Shown: positions 54,673-62,042, counted from the stretch's first letter. The stretch is 64,000 nucleotides of DNA from Lachnospiraceae bacterium Zagget3 (GCA_001941025.1 MSHE01000032.1:372001-436000), one strand, 5' to 3'. Notes: generated by a model not told the origin, from the letters alone. Translations and numbers: made by a program.

Positions 54673-56328
54673 CTATAAGGCAGATAAAAATGCCTGCTCC
54701 AAGCCGGTCTCCGTCGGCACACCCAGCGCCGCGAGCGTCTCCTCCAGGGCCCGCATCGTCTCCCGCACATCCTCTTCGTTGGCGTTCTCGCCCATGTGCC
54801 CGATGCGGATGATCTTCCCGGCATACTCTCCAAAGGAATCGGCGAGCATGATGTGGTGCTCCCGCCGCATCGTATCCAGGATCGCGCGGTCCGTCGTCTC
54901 CTCCGGAACGCAAAACGCCGTGACCGTAGCCGAATACCCGTCTTTTAAGAACAATTCGAGTCCCGCCTCCGTAAGCGCTGTCCGCACCGCCGCCGCGATC
55001 CGCACGTGGCGTTCCAGCCGGCCCTCATCGTCCCGGATGTTTTCCATGGCGGTCCGGAGGCCGCGGATGTCGCTGATCGGCATGGTGTACGGGAACCATT
55101 TCTTTTCATAGCATCCCATAAGCAAGGTGAGATTGGCATAGAAAGAAGCGATCGGGATTTTCCGCTCCCGCATGGCCGCTTTCGCGTCCTCACTGAGCGC
55201 CACAAAAGCCAGACCGGGAGGCGCGGACACAACCTTCTGAGAGCCGCCGCAGACCGCGTCGATCTGTGCCGCGTCCACGTGAAGTCCCTCGCCAAACATC
55301 GCCGAGACGGAATCCACCACCGTGAGGATGCCGTAAGATTTTAACAGCGGGCAGATCCGATCCACCGCGTTGAGTACGCCGGTCGGCGTGTCACAGTGGA
55401 CCACGGTGGCGTACTTAAAGTCGTGGTGTTCCCGCAGATAGTTTTCCAGCGCGTCCACATCGACCGGTTCCCGGTCGCTGACGGTGTAAAGCACCGGCTC
55501 GCCGCCGTAGAGTGATACAAAATCCGCGAACCCTTTCCCGTAAAGGCCGTTGTCGATCACCAGCACGCGGTCTCCCGGTTCCGTCAGGGACGCGCACACA
55601 GCCTCCAGACCGAGGATCCCTTCGCCGCCGAGGATCAAAGTCTCGTTTTTGGTGTCGAGCAGACTGCTGATCAGACGGCAAGTGTCGCGGTAGTAGTCGA
55701 AAAATTCTTCGTCCAGATCCGGATTGGTGCATTCCAGGCTCCTCGCGAGGCGCACGTTTTCCCGCACCTGCGTCGGACCCGGTGTCATGATCTTGTAGAC
55801 AGCAGTCTCTCCTTTCTCTTCCATTTGTCTGAAAAGCGCATTTGCCCGTTCTCTGTATTCTTGAAAAACTTTTTGCGGAAAGTTTCTCTCTGACTCAACC
55901 AATAATTGGAGAAACCATTCCGGATCCTGGTCTAACTTTTTCAAAATCGCATCATGCGCTTTATCCTGCACCTGATGTCCTTCATAACGAGTAATCGTTT
56001 TTTCACCCCAGCCAAGCAGAATGCAGAAATCCTTCTGACTAATCCCATACTTAGAACGGATTTCACGAATATCTTCAGATGTCAGCAAACCGTTCGCCTC
56101 CCGATATGCGTCTTTCATACGAATATCGTTTTGACTACACATCGCCTCGTCCGTATAATATTCATCTGCCTGATTGCAATAAAAGTATTCCGCTTTATAA
56201 TCGACAGACTCATCTTTAAAAATCTCATGCGCGTCCACTAAGACGGTTTGCACATCATGCTCTTCCATACAGCATGGGCACAATTTGTTTTCTGTGTGGA
56301 TAATATGAGATAAAACCTTTTTTTCCAT
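54673..56328 (-). CDS. Fusion: zinc-finger/HTH antitoxin-like module plus class V aminotransferase
   Basis: A single open frame of 551 residues joins two unrelated parts. Residues 1-170 have a Cys-rich finger (LCPCCMEEH, FYCNQADEYY) and an XRE-type helix-turn-helix (YGISQKDFCILLGWGEKTIT, RYEGHQVQDKAHD), as in YgiT/MqsA-type antitoxin-like regulators. From about 177 it is a class V PLP aminotransferase (KIMTPGPTQVRENV, HCDTPTGV, VDSVSAMFGE, PLP-Lys near 365 in GGSQKVVSAPPGLAF). AAGGAG at 55809-55814 lies 8 bases before a GTC codon where the free aminotransferase would start, which looks like a relict start. The HTH part is AT-richer than its surroundings, suggesting transfer. The ATG at 56328 is preferred over TTG at 56334. 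Confidence 0.85.
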   Translation of the reverse strand: MEKKVLSHIIHTENKLCPCCMEEHDVQTVLVDAHEIFKDESVDYKAEYFYCNQADEYYTDEAMCSQNDIRMKDAYREANGLLTSEDIREIRSKYGISQKDFCILLGWGEKTITRYEGHQVQDKAHDAILKKLDQDPEWFLQLLVESERNFPQKVFQEYRERANALFRQMEEKGETAVYKIMTPGPTQVRENVRLARSLECTNPDLDEEFFDYYRDTCRLISSLLDTKNETLILGGEGILGLEAVCASLTEPGDRVLVIDNGLYGKGFADFVSLYGGEPVLYTVSDREPVDVDALENYLREHHDFKYATVVHCDTPTGVLNAVDRICPLLKSYGILTVVDSVSAMFGEGLHVDAAQIDAVCGGSQKVVSAPPGLAFVALSEDAKAAMRERKIPIASFYANLTLLMGCYEKKWFPYTMPISDIRGLRTAMENIRDDEGRLERHVRIAAAVRTALTEAGLELFLKDGYSATVTAFCVPEETTDRAILDTMRREHHIMLADSFGEYAGKIIRIGHMGENANEEDVRETMRALEETLAALGVPTETGLEQAFLSAL

Positions 56329-56343
56329 AATCAATCACCGTCG

Positions 56344-56357
56344 GTATCATTTGATAC
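56344..56357. promoter_or_regulatory. Palindromic operator upstream of the fusion gene
   Basis: GTATCATTTGATAC is a perfect inverted repeat (GTATCA, 2-base centre, TGATAC) between the -10 region and the start codon. It is a likely binding site for the protein's own HTH domain. Confidence 0.6.
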
Positions 56358-56358
56358 T

Positions 56359-56390
56359 ATTATAATAAATAAAATTAGTTTCCCTGTCAA
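56359..56390 (-). promoter_or_regulatory. Promoter of the fusion gene
   Basis: TTGACA (56385-56390) with TATTAT at a 17-base spacing (56362-56367) or an overlapping TATAAT at 20 bases (56359-56364), on the minus strand. Confidence 0.65.
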
Positions 56391-56391
56391 G

Positions 56392-56430
56392 AAAAATAAA
56401 ATCCGGCGGATCGCATGATTCGCCGGATAA
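56392..56430 (-). terminator. Terminator of the six-tRNA operon
   Basis: ATCCGGCG and CGCCGGAT form a stem followed by TTTTATTTTT on the minus strand, just after tRNA-Lys and just before the fusion-gene promoter. Confidence 0.85.
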
Positions 56431-56435
56431 TAACA

Positions 56436-56508
56436 TGAGCGTGCCGGGGTTCGAACCCGGGACACCTTGATTAAAAGTCAAGTGCTCTACCAACTGAGCT
56501 ACACACCC
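56436..56508 (-). tRNA. tRNA-Lys (TTT)
   Basis: Cloverleaf read by eye: acceptor GGGTGTG/CACGCTC, D arm AGCTCAGTTGGTAGAGC, anticodon loop with TTT, T loop GGTTCGAACCC. CCA is not encoded. Last of six tRNAs in one transcript. Confidence 0.95.
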
Positions 56509-56522
56509 GAACCTGATTTTAA

Positions 56523-56594
56523 CTGGGCTAGCCGGATTCGAACCGGCGCGTGCAGGAGTCAAAGTCCTGTGCCTTACCACTTGGCGATAGCCCA
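56523..56594 (-). tRNA. tRNA-Gln (TTG)
   Basis: Acceptor TGGGCTA/TAGCCCA, anticodon stem CAGGA, loop with TTG, T arm CCGGTTCGAATCCGG. The first pair is T-A, typical of tRNA-Gln. CCA is not encoded. Confidence 0.95.
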
Positions 56595-56633
56595 ACATTC
56601 CTTTCCCTGCCGCAAGCCAGTATCCTGTAAAAA

Positions 56634-56708
56634 GGTGGATAAAGGGATTCGAACCCTTGGCCTCCAGAGCCACAATCTGGCGCGCTAACCAGCTGCGCTA
56701 TACCCACC
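56634..56708 (-). tRNA. tRNA-His (GTG)
   Basis: Anticodon GTG in a CCAGA/TCTGG stem; acceptor GTGGGTA/TATCCAC with the extra 5' G paired to the C at position 73, the mark of tRNA-His. CCA is not encoded. Confidence 0.95.
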
Positions 56709-56715
56709 ATAGAGG

Positions 56716-56789
<74 letters not shown>

Positions 56790-56811
56790 GCATGTCTGTT
56801 CCCAGAACATA

Positions 56812-56882
56812 AGCGGGTGATGGGAATCGAACCCACGTATCCAGCTTGGAAGGCTGGTGTTCTACCATTGAACTACACCCGC
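56812..56882 (-). tRNA. tRNA-Gly (TCC)
   Basis: Anticodon TCC in a CCAGC/GCTGG stem; acceptor GCGGGTG/CACCCGC; 71 bases, normal for Gly. CCA is not encoded. Confidence 0.95.
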
Positions 56883-56894
56883 ATGATCGCGAAA

Positions 56895-56969
56895 TCGGGG
56901 TGACAGGATTCGAACCTGCGGCCTCTTGGTCCCAAACCAAGCGCTCTGACCAAACTGAGCTACACCCCG
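56895..56969 (-). tRNA. tRNA-Pro (TGG)
   Basis: Anticodon TGG in a CTTGG/CCAAG stem; acceptor CGGGGTG/CACCCCG, the C-G first pair typical of Pro. First gene of the six-tRNA operon. CCA is not encoded. Confidence 0.95.
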
Positions 56970-57018
56970 CTTTTCCTGCTCCCCGTATGCGTTTCCACTT
57001 CCGTGCAACGCAAGATAT

Positions 57019-57047
57019 ATTATATGGTATGCCCTCTTTTCTGTCAA
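57019..57047 (-). promoter_or_regulatory. Consensus promoter of the six-tRNA operon
   Basis: TTGACA (57042-57047), a 17-base spacer and TATAAT (57019-57024) on the minus strand: a perfect sigma-A consensus. Confidence 0.9.
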
Positions 57048-57073
57048 TCACTTTTTCCGGCCGCGCGCCCCCG

Positions 57074-57667
57074 TCAATCCGCGATTTCAGCGAGTTTTTC
57101 GCGCATCCCGCGCAGGGCGTTTCCGCGATGGCTCATGGCATTTTTTTCCTCCGGGGAAAGCTCTGCCGAGGTACAGCCCCGCTCCTCTACGTAGAAGATC
57201 GGATCGTACCCGAATCCGTTTTCTCCGGCCGGTTCTTCGGCAATCGTCCCCTCGAATGTCCCGCGCACAACGATGGGCTCGTGCCCCGGCACGACGGCGG
57301 CCACGGCGCAGACAAACCGCGCAGTGCGCTCCTCGTGCGGCACCCCGTCAATCAGCGCGAGCAGCAGCTGGTTTTTGACCTCGTAGGGCGTGTCCTCCCC
57401 GGCATAGCGGGCCGAATAGATGCCCGGTCCCCCGTCCAGCGCGTCGATCTCCAGTCCGGAGTCGTCCGCCAGCACGATGTCGTCACAGAGCGCCGCCACG
57501 GCCTGCGCCTTGAGGAGCGCGTTCTCCTCAAACGTCTCGCCGTTCTCCTCGATCTCCACATCGATGCCGGCCTCCTCCATAGAGAGGATCTCCCAGCCGA
57601 GATCGCCCAGGATCTCCCGGATCTCACGCATCTTGTTTTGATTCTTTGTCGCAAAGATGATTCTCAT
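57074..57667 (-). CDS. rdgB: XTP/dITP diphosphatase (RdgB/HAM1 family)
   Basis: The 197-residue protein starts MRIIFATKNQNKMREI and has LADDSGLEIDALDGGPGIYSARYAG described by its LADDSGLE and GIYSARYAG parts, GENGFGYDPIFYV and MSHRGNAL. It removes non-standard purine nucleotides (ITP, dITP, XTP) as monophosphates. Its start is 22 bases after the THUMP methyltransferase gene, so they share a transcript. Confidence 0.96.
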   Translation of the reverse strand: MRIIFATKNQNKMREIREILGDLGWEILSMEEAGIDVEIEENGETFEENALLKAQAVAALCDDIVLADDSGLEIDALDGGPGIYSARYAGEDTPYEVKNQLLLALIDGVPHEERTARFVCAVAAVVPGHEPIVVRGTFEGTIAEEPAGENGFGYDPIFYVEERGCTSAELSPEEKNAMSHRGNALRGMREKLAEIAD

Positions 57668-57689
57668 CCCGCATCGCCTCCTGTTCGCG

Positions 57690-58880
57690 TTATTCTGACG
57701 CCCTGTCCTTTGCGCCGCCTGCCGGATCTTCCCCGCGCCCGCGCTTCGGCGGCTTCGGCCCGAGAAACTGATACAGCGTCGATTTCAGCATTCCGTTGTA
57801 GATCTTGCGCTTCTTGTCCGCTTTTTTCCCGATATAGCGCTCCGCGTCCTCATAGGAAGAAAGGACATATTCCGACCAGCTGTCGAGCTGCGCGAACGCC
57901 TCTCCCATCGCGGTATACAGCGCGGGCAGCGCCTCTTTTTCCTCCATCCGCTCGCCGTAAGGCGGATTCGTCACCACAAAGCCATACTTTTTCGGATGGC
58001 GCAGGTCGCGCACGTCCCGCTGTTGAAAATGAATGAGTTCTTCCACGCCTGCCCGGCGCGCGTTGTCCCTGGCCGCGCGGACAATGTCCCCGTCGATGTC
58101 AAATCCCTGGATGCGCGTTTCCACAGAGCGGTCGACCATCGCCTCCGCCTCCGCGAACGCTTCTTTCCACAGCCGCGCGTCGAGGAAATTCGTCCAGCCC
58201 TGCGCGAGAAACTCCCGGTGCAGCCCCGGCGCGATGTTCGCCGCGATCAGCGCCGCCTCGATGGGGATCGTGCCGCTCCCGCAGAACGGATCGACCAGGA
58301 TCCGGTCCGCCTTCCACGGCGTCAGCAGCAGAATGGCGGCCGCGAGTGTCTCCGTAAGCGGCGCCTGGCTGCTGAGCGTCCGGTAGCCGCGCTTGTGCAG
58401 CGACTCGCCCGACGTATCCATCCCGACCGTGACTTCATCCTTATTTAAAAAGACACGGAGCGGATAGGCAGCCCCGTCCTCCGGAAACCACTCAATTCCA
58501 TAGTGTCCCTTCAGGCGCTCCACCATCGCCTTTTTTACGATGGACTGAATGTCCGACGGGCTGAAGAGTTTGCTTTTCACCGAAGAGGCCTTCGCCACCC
58601 AGAACCGGGCATCCGCCGGCAGATACCGCTCCCACGGAATTGCCCGAACGGCTTCAAAGAGTTCGTCAAATGTCTCCGCGTGGAACGCGCCCACTTTTAA
58701 GAGCACGCGCTCCGTCGTCCGCAGGTGAATGTTCGCGCGGCAGAGCGCCTCCGCGTCCCCCGCGAACGTCACGCGCCCGTCCTCCACCCGGACCGTGTCG
58801 TAGCCCAGATCATAGATTTCGCGTTTCAGGACCGCCTCCATGCCGAAATGGCAGGGCGCGATCATCTCATACAGGTCCAT
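57690..58880 (-). CDS. THUMP-domain rRNA (guanine-N2)-methyltransferase-like protein
   Basis: The 396-residue protein has an N-terminal ferredoxin-like/THUMP RNA-binding part (to about residue 155) and a class I methyltransferase domain with DPFCGSGTIPIEAALIAANI (SAM-binding, seen as DPFCGSGT) and the catalytic NPPYGERM. This is the RlmL/YpsC type, which methylates guanine N2 in 23S rRNA; the target base is inferred. A Pro/Arg/Gly-rich tail (PKPPKRGRGEDPAGGAKDR) ends it. Its promoter is at 58901-58930. Confidence 0.92.
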   Translation of the reverse strand: MDLYEMIAPCHFGMEAVLKREIYDLGYDTVRVEDGRVTFAGDAEALCRANIHLRTTERVLLKVGAFHAETFDELFEAVRAIPWERYLPADARFWVAKASSVKSKLFSPSDIQSIVKKAMVERLKGHYGIEWFPEDGAAYPLRVFLNKDEVTVGMDTSGESLHKRGYRTLSSQAPLTETLAAAILLLTPWKADRILVDPFCGSGTIPIEAALIAANIAPGLHREFLAQGWTNFLDARLWKEAFAEAEAMVDRSVETRIQGFDIDGDIVRAARDNARRAGVEELIHFQQRDVRDLRHPKKYGFVVTNPPYGERMEEKEALPALYTAMGEAFAQLDSWSEYVLSSYEDAERYIGKKADKKRKIYNGMLKSTLYQFLGPKPPKRGRGEDPAGGAKDRASE

Positions 58881-58900
58881 AACAGCCCCTTTCTCCTGCC

Positions 58901-58930
58901 ATTATAGTCTGCCGCGGAATCTCGTGTCAA
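58901..58930 (-). promoter_or_regulatory. Promoter of the methyltransferase-rdgB operon
   Basis: TTGACA (58925-58930), an 18-base spacer and TATAAT (58901-58906) on the minus strand. Confidence 0.75.
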
Positions 58931-58941
58931 CATGCGCGAAA

Positions 58942-59002
58942 AACGTCCCCGGCACACAGGCGGAAGCTGCCTCCGGAGCGCGTGCCGCGCTGCCGTGCGG
59001 AC
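58942..59002. other. GC-rich self-complementary intergenic segment
   Basis: The segment between the HAAS-gene terminator and the methyltransferase promoter can fold: CGTCC/GGAC outer pairs and GGCAC/GTGCC, with an inner GGCGG...CTGCC region. On the minus strand it is followed by GTTTTT, so it may act as a second terminator. No gene is seen. Confidence 0.35.
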
Positions 59003-59036
59003 AAAAAGAGGGCAGGCTGCCAAAAAGCAGCCTGCC
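59003..59036 (-). terminator. Terminator after HtrA/HAAS operon
   Basis: GGCAGGCTGC and GCAGCCTGCC form a perfect 10-bp stem with a TTTTTG loop, followed by CTCTTTTTG on the minus strand. Confidence 0.85.
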
Positions 59037-59054
59037 GTATCGCATCGGCTCGCG

Positions 59055-59507
59055 TCAGTGATTAATCGCCTGGTGGATCAAGATATAGATCACCAGCACA
59101 ATTCCCACGATGATCAGTGTACCGTACCAGCTGTTGAGTTTGAGCTTTCCCCAGCGCACGTCCCAGCCATCCTTCTCCGTGAACCCGGCGTGGACGCCCA
59201 TGCCGGGCGGTGGGTTCTGAATCTGGGCATTGACCTCTTCTTCCGTCATGTCGCGCTTTAGCATCGGAGTCTCTTTCTCGTGACGCGTCATAAGTTCCCT
59301 GCGCGTTTCAATCTTCGACTCATGCTGCACGATCAGATCCGCCACCTTTTCCGGATCGCCAAGCCGGGTGAGCACTTCCTCCTCAGTCGCGCCGTCTTCC
59401 ATCTGTTCCTGAAAATACTCTTCGTACAGCGCAATCTGTTCGTCAAGCTCCTCCGGCGAAAGCCGGTCTATCAGCTGCAGTTTCAGTACACTTAAAAACT
59501 CATCCAT
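59055..59507 (-). CDS. HAAS/DUF1700-type membrane protein
   Basis: The 150-residue protein has an N-terminal helical HAAS-like domain (LSPEELDEQIALYEEYFQEQ, TEEEVLTRLGDPEKVADLI) and one C-terminal membrane helix (GTLIIVGIVLVIYILIHQ). Such domains occur in Firmicutes proteins made beside PadR regulators or sensor systems; no PadR gene is adjacent here. It lies 43 bases after the HtrA gene and probably is cotranscribed. It may be part of an envelope-stress response, but this is inference. Confidence 0.8.
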   Translation of the reverse strand: MDEFLSVLKLQLIDRLSPEELDEQIALYEEYFQEQMEDGATEEEVLTRLGDPEKVADLIVQHESKIETRRELMTRHEKETPMLKRDMTEEEVNAQIQNPPPGMGVHAGFTEKDGWDVRWGKLKLNSWYGTLIIVGIVLVIYILIHQAINH

Positions 59508-59550
59508 CGCATCTCTCCCGCTGACGCGTCCGTTAATCGAGCGTTTTCAC

Positions 59551-61128
59551 TTACCACCCGAAATTATAGCCATTTCCACCGGAGTTTCCGGAACCGGAAT
59601 CCCCGTAGTCGTAGTAATAGTATCCGTTGTCACCCTGGTCGCCGTAGCCGTAATCGCCGTAGCCGTAATCGCCATACTCCTCGTCCTGCTCCGAAGAGGA
59701 CTCGGTCTCATAATCAGAGGCGTTGTCCAGGGTCACGACCAGGTTGACCGGCTCATAGCCGCTGCCCTCGTTGCGCTCGACCGTGACTTCCACGCTCTCG
59801 CCGGCCTCATAATAATGCAGGCGTTCCCGGAGCGTCTCGATGCTGGTTAAGTTGATCCCGTCCAGAGCCGTGATGATATCACCGGTCTGAATGCCCGCTT
59901 TTGCCGCGGCTCCGTCCTCCGCGACATCCGTCACATAGACGCCCGCCGGCATACCGTAGCTGGATGTCATATCAGAGGTAATGTCTCTCCCCGAGATGTT
60001 TAACCAGCCGTAGTCGGAATCCAGTCTCGTCCGGGTCTCCTGGCTCATCAGTGTTTCAATGATCGGCTGCGCGGTGGACATCGGGATGGCGTAGCCCATA
60101 CCCTCGATCGTGCTGCTCGCGAACTTCGCGTTGTTGATGCCGATCAGCTCCCCGTTCATGTTGAACAGCGCGCCGCCGCTGTTGCCGGGATTGATCGCCG
60201 CGTCGGTCTGTATCAGATCGGCGGTGTAATTGTCGATGGTCACCTCACGATCCTTCGCGCTGATAATGCCGGATGTCACAGACTGTCCAAGCCCCAGCGC
60301 GTTGCCGATGGCCACGACCTCGTCACCGACCTGCATGCTGTCGGAATCCCCCATCGTCGCGATGGAGATCCGGTCCAGTATATCGGCGCTCATATCGGCA
60401 ACCGGAACGGCGACAACCGCAAGGTCATCGTTTTCATCGGTCCCCTTGACCTGCGCGCTGTAGACCGCGTCCTCGGAATCAAAGAAACACACGCTCAGCT
60501 CGTCGGCTTCTTCCACCACATGATAGTTGGTCGCGATGAGCAGTTCATCGTCCGTCAGGCCTACGATCACGCCGGATCCCTCGCCTTCGCTCTCCTCTTC
60601 ATAGGTGCCGAAGAAGGTCATCACTTCCTGTACGCTCATATTTGTGATCGCCACAACGGAAGATCCGCAATTCTCGGCAATCTGCGCGACCGAGTACTGT
60701 CCGGTCGAAGCGGTCGCGTCCGAAGTGGTCGTCCCGCCGGAAGCGGCCAAGTTTTCATCGTTGGTGGTCACTGTAACCGTCTGGTTATTCTCCGGCAGCA
60801 TCCTCCTTCCGATCGCAAATCCCACGATCAGGAAAGCCAGAATGATCACGCCGACGATAATGCCGCAAAGCAGCGCCCGGAGGAACGGGCGTCTGGGCCT
60901 TCCATCCCTCCGTTCCCGCCGCGTCTGCCGGCTCGATTTCCTCTCTTTCTGAGGCTCCGGCTGCGGTTCGGGTTCCGGTGTCGGATCGGTAAAATTCATC
61001 CGATAGGTGGAGTCCTCCCGCGGTTCTCCCGCGGATCCGTTTGCGGACTCGTTTACAGGCTCGCCTGCCTGTTCGTTCGTACCCTGGTACCCTTCCGTAC
61101 CGTATTCTTCTCTTTCGTCTTCATACAT
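59551..61128 (-). CDS. htrA: HtrA/DegP-type serine protease with Gly/Tyr/Asp-rich tail
   Basis: The 525-residue protein has an acidic cytoplasmic N-terminus, one membrane helix (LLCGIIVGVIILAFLIVGFA), and an S1C protease domain with triad His in ATNYHVVEEAD, Asp in ENDDLAVV and Ser in NPGNSGGALF. A PDZ domain follows (YVTDVAEDGAAAKAGIQTGD). The last 45 residues are unusual, almost only Gly, Tyr, Asp, Ser and Asn with YGDYG repeats. It degrades or refolds misfolded envelope proteins. Two internal ATGs are possible but the first has GGGGG upstream. Confidence 0.94.
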   Translation of the reverse strand: MYEDEREEYGTEGYQGTNEQAGEPVNESANGSAGEPREDSTYRMNFTDPTPEPEPQPEPQKERKSSRQTRRERRDGRPRRPFLRALLCGIIVGVIILAFLIVGFAIGRRMLPENNQTVTVTTNDENLAASGGTTTSDATASTGQYSVAQIAENCGSSVVAITNMSVQEVMTFFGTYEEESEGEGSGVIVGLTDDELLIATNYHVVEEADELSVCFFDSEDAVYSAQVKGTDENDDLAVVAVPVADMSADILDRISIATMGDSDSMQVGDEVVAIGNALGLGQSVTSGIISAKDREVTIDNYTADLIQTDAAINPGNSGGALFNMNGELIGINNAKFASSTIEGMGYAIPMSTAQPIIETLMSQETRTRLDSDYGWLNISGRDITSDMTSSYGMPAGVYVTDVAEDGAAAKAGIQTGDIITALDGINLTSIETLRERLHYYEAGESVEVTVERNEGSGYEPVNLVVTLDNASDYETESSSEQDEEYGDYGYGDYGYGDQGDNGYYYYDYGDSGSGNSGGNGYNFGW

Positions 61129-61279
61129 AGGTCATGCCCCCTTACTTGCGTAATATTATTCGTGCCTGTCGCACGCTACATTCGATGGGCTTATCTTATC
61201 GTTCCATTGTTTTGATTCTGTGTTTAATCTGTGAAAAAACAGTGAACGCGCTGCCCGCATCTTCGCCGTCTTCACAGGA

Positions 61280-61306
61280 AAGACCTCCGGGCGTTCCGGA
61301 GGTCTC
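61280..61306 (-). terminator. Terminator after tRNA-Arg(ACG)
   Basis: GACCTCCGG and CCGGAGGTC form a stem with a short loop and a brief TTT run on the minus strand, just after the tRNA. Confidence 0.6.
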
Positions 61307-61309
61307 CTA

Positions 61310-61383
61310 CGTGCGTGAGAGGATTCGAACCCCCGACACCTTGGTCCGTAGCCAAGTGCTCTATCCAGCTGAGCTACACACAC
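61310..61383 (-). tRNA. tRNA-Arg (ACG)
   Basis: Anticodon ACG (inosine in use) in a CTTGG/CCAAG stem; acceptor GTGTGTG/CACGCAC. It has its own promoter and terminator, separate from the cluster upstream. CCA is not encoded. Confidence 0.95.
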
Positions 61384-61402
61384 ATGTTTTCTAAGCGGGA
61401 TA

Positions 61403-61431
61403 ATTCTATCACAGAGGGGGCGAAAAGTCAA
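61403..61431 (-). promoter_or_regulatory. Promoter of tRNA-Arg(ACG)
   Basis: TTGACT (61426-61431), a 17-base spacer and TAGAAT (61403-61408) on the minus strand. Confidence 0.75.
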
Positions 61432-61456
61432 CTGACGCCACCCTCGTGAAGCGCGG

Positions 61457-61483
61457 AAAAAAAGCCCCTTTTCGGGCTTTTTG
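61457..61483 (-). terminator. Terminator after tRNA-Leu
   Basis: AAAAAGCCC and GGGCTTTTTTT form a stem with a GAAAAG loop on the minus strand, 5 bases past the tRNA-Leu 3' end. Confidence 0.85.
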
Positions 61484-61487
61484 TAAG

Positions 61488-61571
61488 TGCCGCAGACCGG
61501 GATCGAACCGGTACGATGTCGCCATCACGGGATTTTAAGTCCCGCGCGTCTGCCAGTTCCGCCACTGCGGC
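61488..61571 (-). tRNA. tRNA-Leu (TAA)
   Basis: Class II tRNA of 84 bases: acceptor GCCGCAG/CTGCGGC, anticodon TAA in a CGGGA/TCCCG stem, long variable arm GATGGCGACATC. CCA is not encoded. Confidence 0.95.
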
Positions 61572-61588
61572 AGACAATGTGAAAAAAA

Positions 61589-61662
61589 CGACCCGGAAGG
61601 GACTTGAACCCTCGGCCTCCGCCGTGACAGGGCGGCGCTCTAACCAACTGAGCCACCGGGCC
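61589..61662 (-). tRNA. tRNA-Asp (GTC)
   Basis: Anticodon GTC in a CGCCC/GGCG stem; acceptor GGCCCGG/CCGGGTC. Its 17-base 5' flank is repeated before tRNA-Glu. CCA is not encoded. Confidence 0.95.
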
Positions 61663-61679
61663 TCGCTACGAGCACTTAG
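61663..61679 (-). repeat. tRNA leader repeat, copy 1 (before tRNA-Asp)
   Basis: CTAAGTGCTCGTAGCGA on the minus strand directly precedes tRNA-Asp; the same sequence with one change precedes tRNA-Glu at 61972-61988. Confidence 0.8.
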
Positions 61680-61805
61680 ATGGCCGTGCGCTTCGCGCAA
61701 CGGGCATCTTACGTGCGATGCATACCGGGCCCTTAGTGAGGACAAGCGTCAGCGCCGTCCGAACTTAGTAGACCCGGTATCCTGAAAAACAACCTTCAGC
61801 TGAAG
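61680..61805. other. Structured spacer between tRNA-Met and tRNA-Asp
   Basis: This 126-base spacer contains no gene but two foldable parts: ATACCGGG...CCCGGTAT ends (about 61721-61781) and AGATG-CCGTTGCGC/GCGCACGG-CATCT (about 61677-61711). CTTAGT occurs in it twice. It may be a processing region, a tRNA remnant or a small RNA. Confidence 0.45.
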
Positions 61806-61879
61806 TGGACCTTCGGGGACTCGAACCCAGGACCGTCCGGTTATGAGCCGGGTGCTCTAACCAACTGAGCTAAAGGTCC
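61806..61879 (-). tRNA. tRNA-Met (CAT), probably elongator
   Basis: Anticodon CAT in a CCGGC/ACCGG stem; acceptor GGACCTT/AAGGTCC; the paired first position argues against initiator tRNA. A lysidine-modified Ile tRNA is a less likely alternative. CCA is not encoded. Confidence 0.88.
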
Positions 61880-61899
61880 GCATATGAAACAGAAAAGAG

Positions 61900-61971
61900 T
61901 GACCCCGGCGGGAATTGAACCCACGTTACCGCCGTGAAAGGGCGGTGTCTTAACCTCTTGACCACGGGGCC
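61900..61971 (-). tRNA. tRNA-Glu (TTC)
   Basis: Anticodon TTC in an ACCGCC/GGCGGT stem; acceptor GGCCCCG/CGGGGTC; 72 bases. First gene of the Glu-Met-Asp-Leu transcript. CCA is not encoded. Confidence 0.95.
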
Positions 61972-61988
61972 TCGCTATGAGCACTTAG
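61972..61988 (-). repeat. tRNA leader repeat, copy 2 (before tRNA-Glu)
   Basis: CTAAGTGCTCATAGCGA on the minus strand directly precedes tRNA-Glu and matches the flank of tRNA-Asp at 16 of 17 positions. Confidence 0.8.
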
Positions 61989-61995
61989 CCTCCGT

Positions 61996-62024
61996 ATCGT
62001 ACCATATCCTTCTTGCTTTTTCAA
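61996..62024 (-). promoter_or_regulatory. Promoter of the Glu-Met-Asp-Leu tRNA cluster
   Basis: TTGAAA (62019-62024), a 17-base spacer and TACGAT (61996-62001) on the minus strand. Confidence 0.7.
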
Positions 62025-62042
62025 GACATTTTCAAAATTCCC

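Noticed and set aside
54673..56328. Frameshifted or two separate genes instead of a fusion
   Set aside because: The frame is open throughout, the codon at the ancestral start is GTC which does not initiate, and the nearest ATG (55761-region, IMTPGPT) is about 20 bases from the relict ribosome-binding site.
54673..56328. Toxin-antitoxin pair
   Set aside because: No toxin-like gene flanks the HTH module; neighbours are a tRNA operon and a polyphosphate kinase gene.
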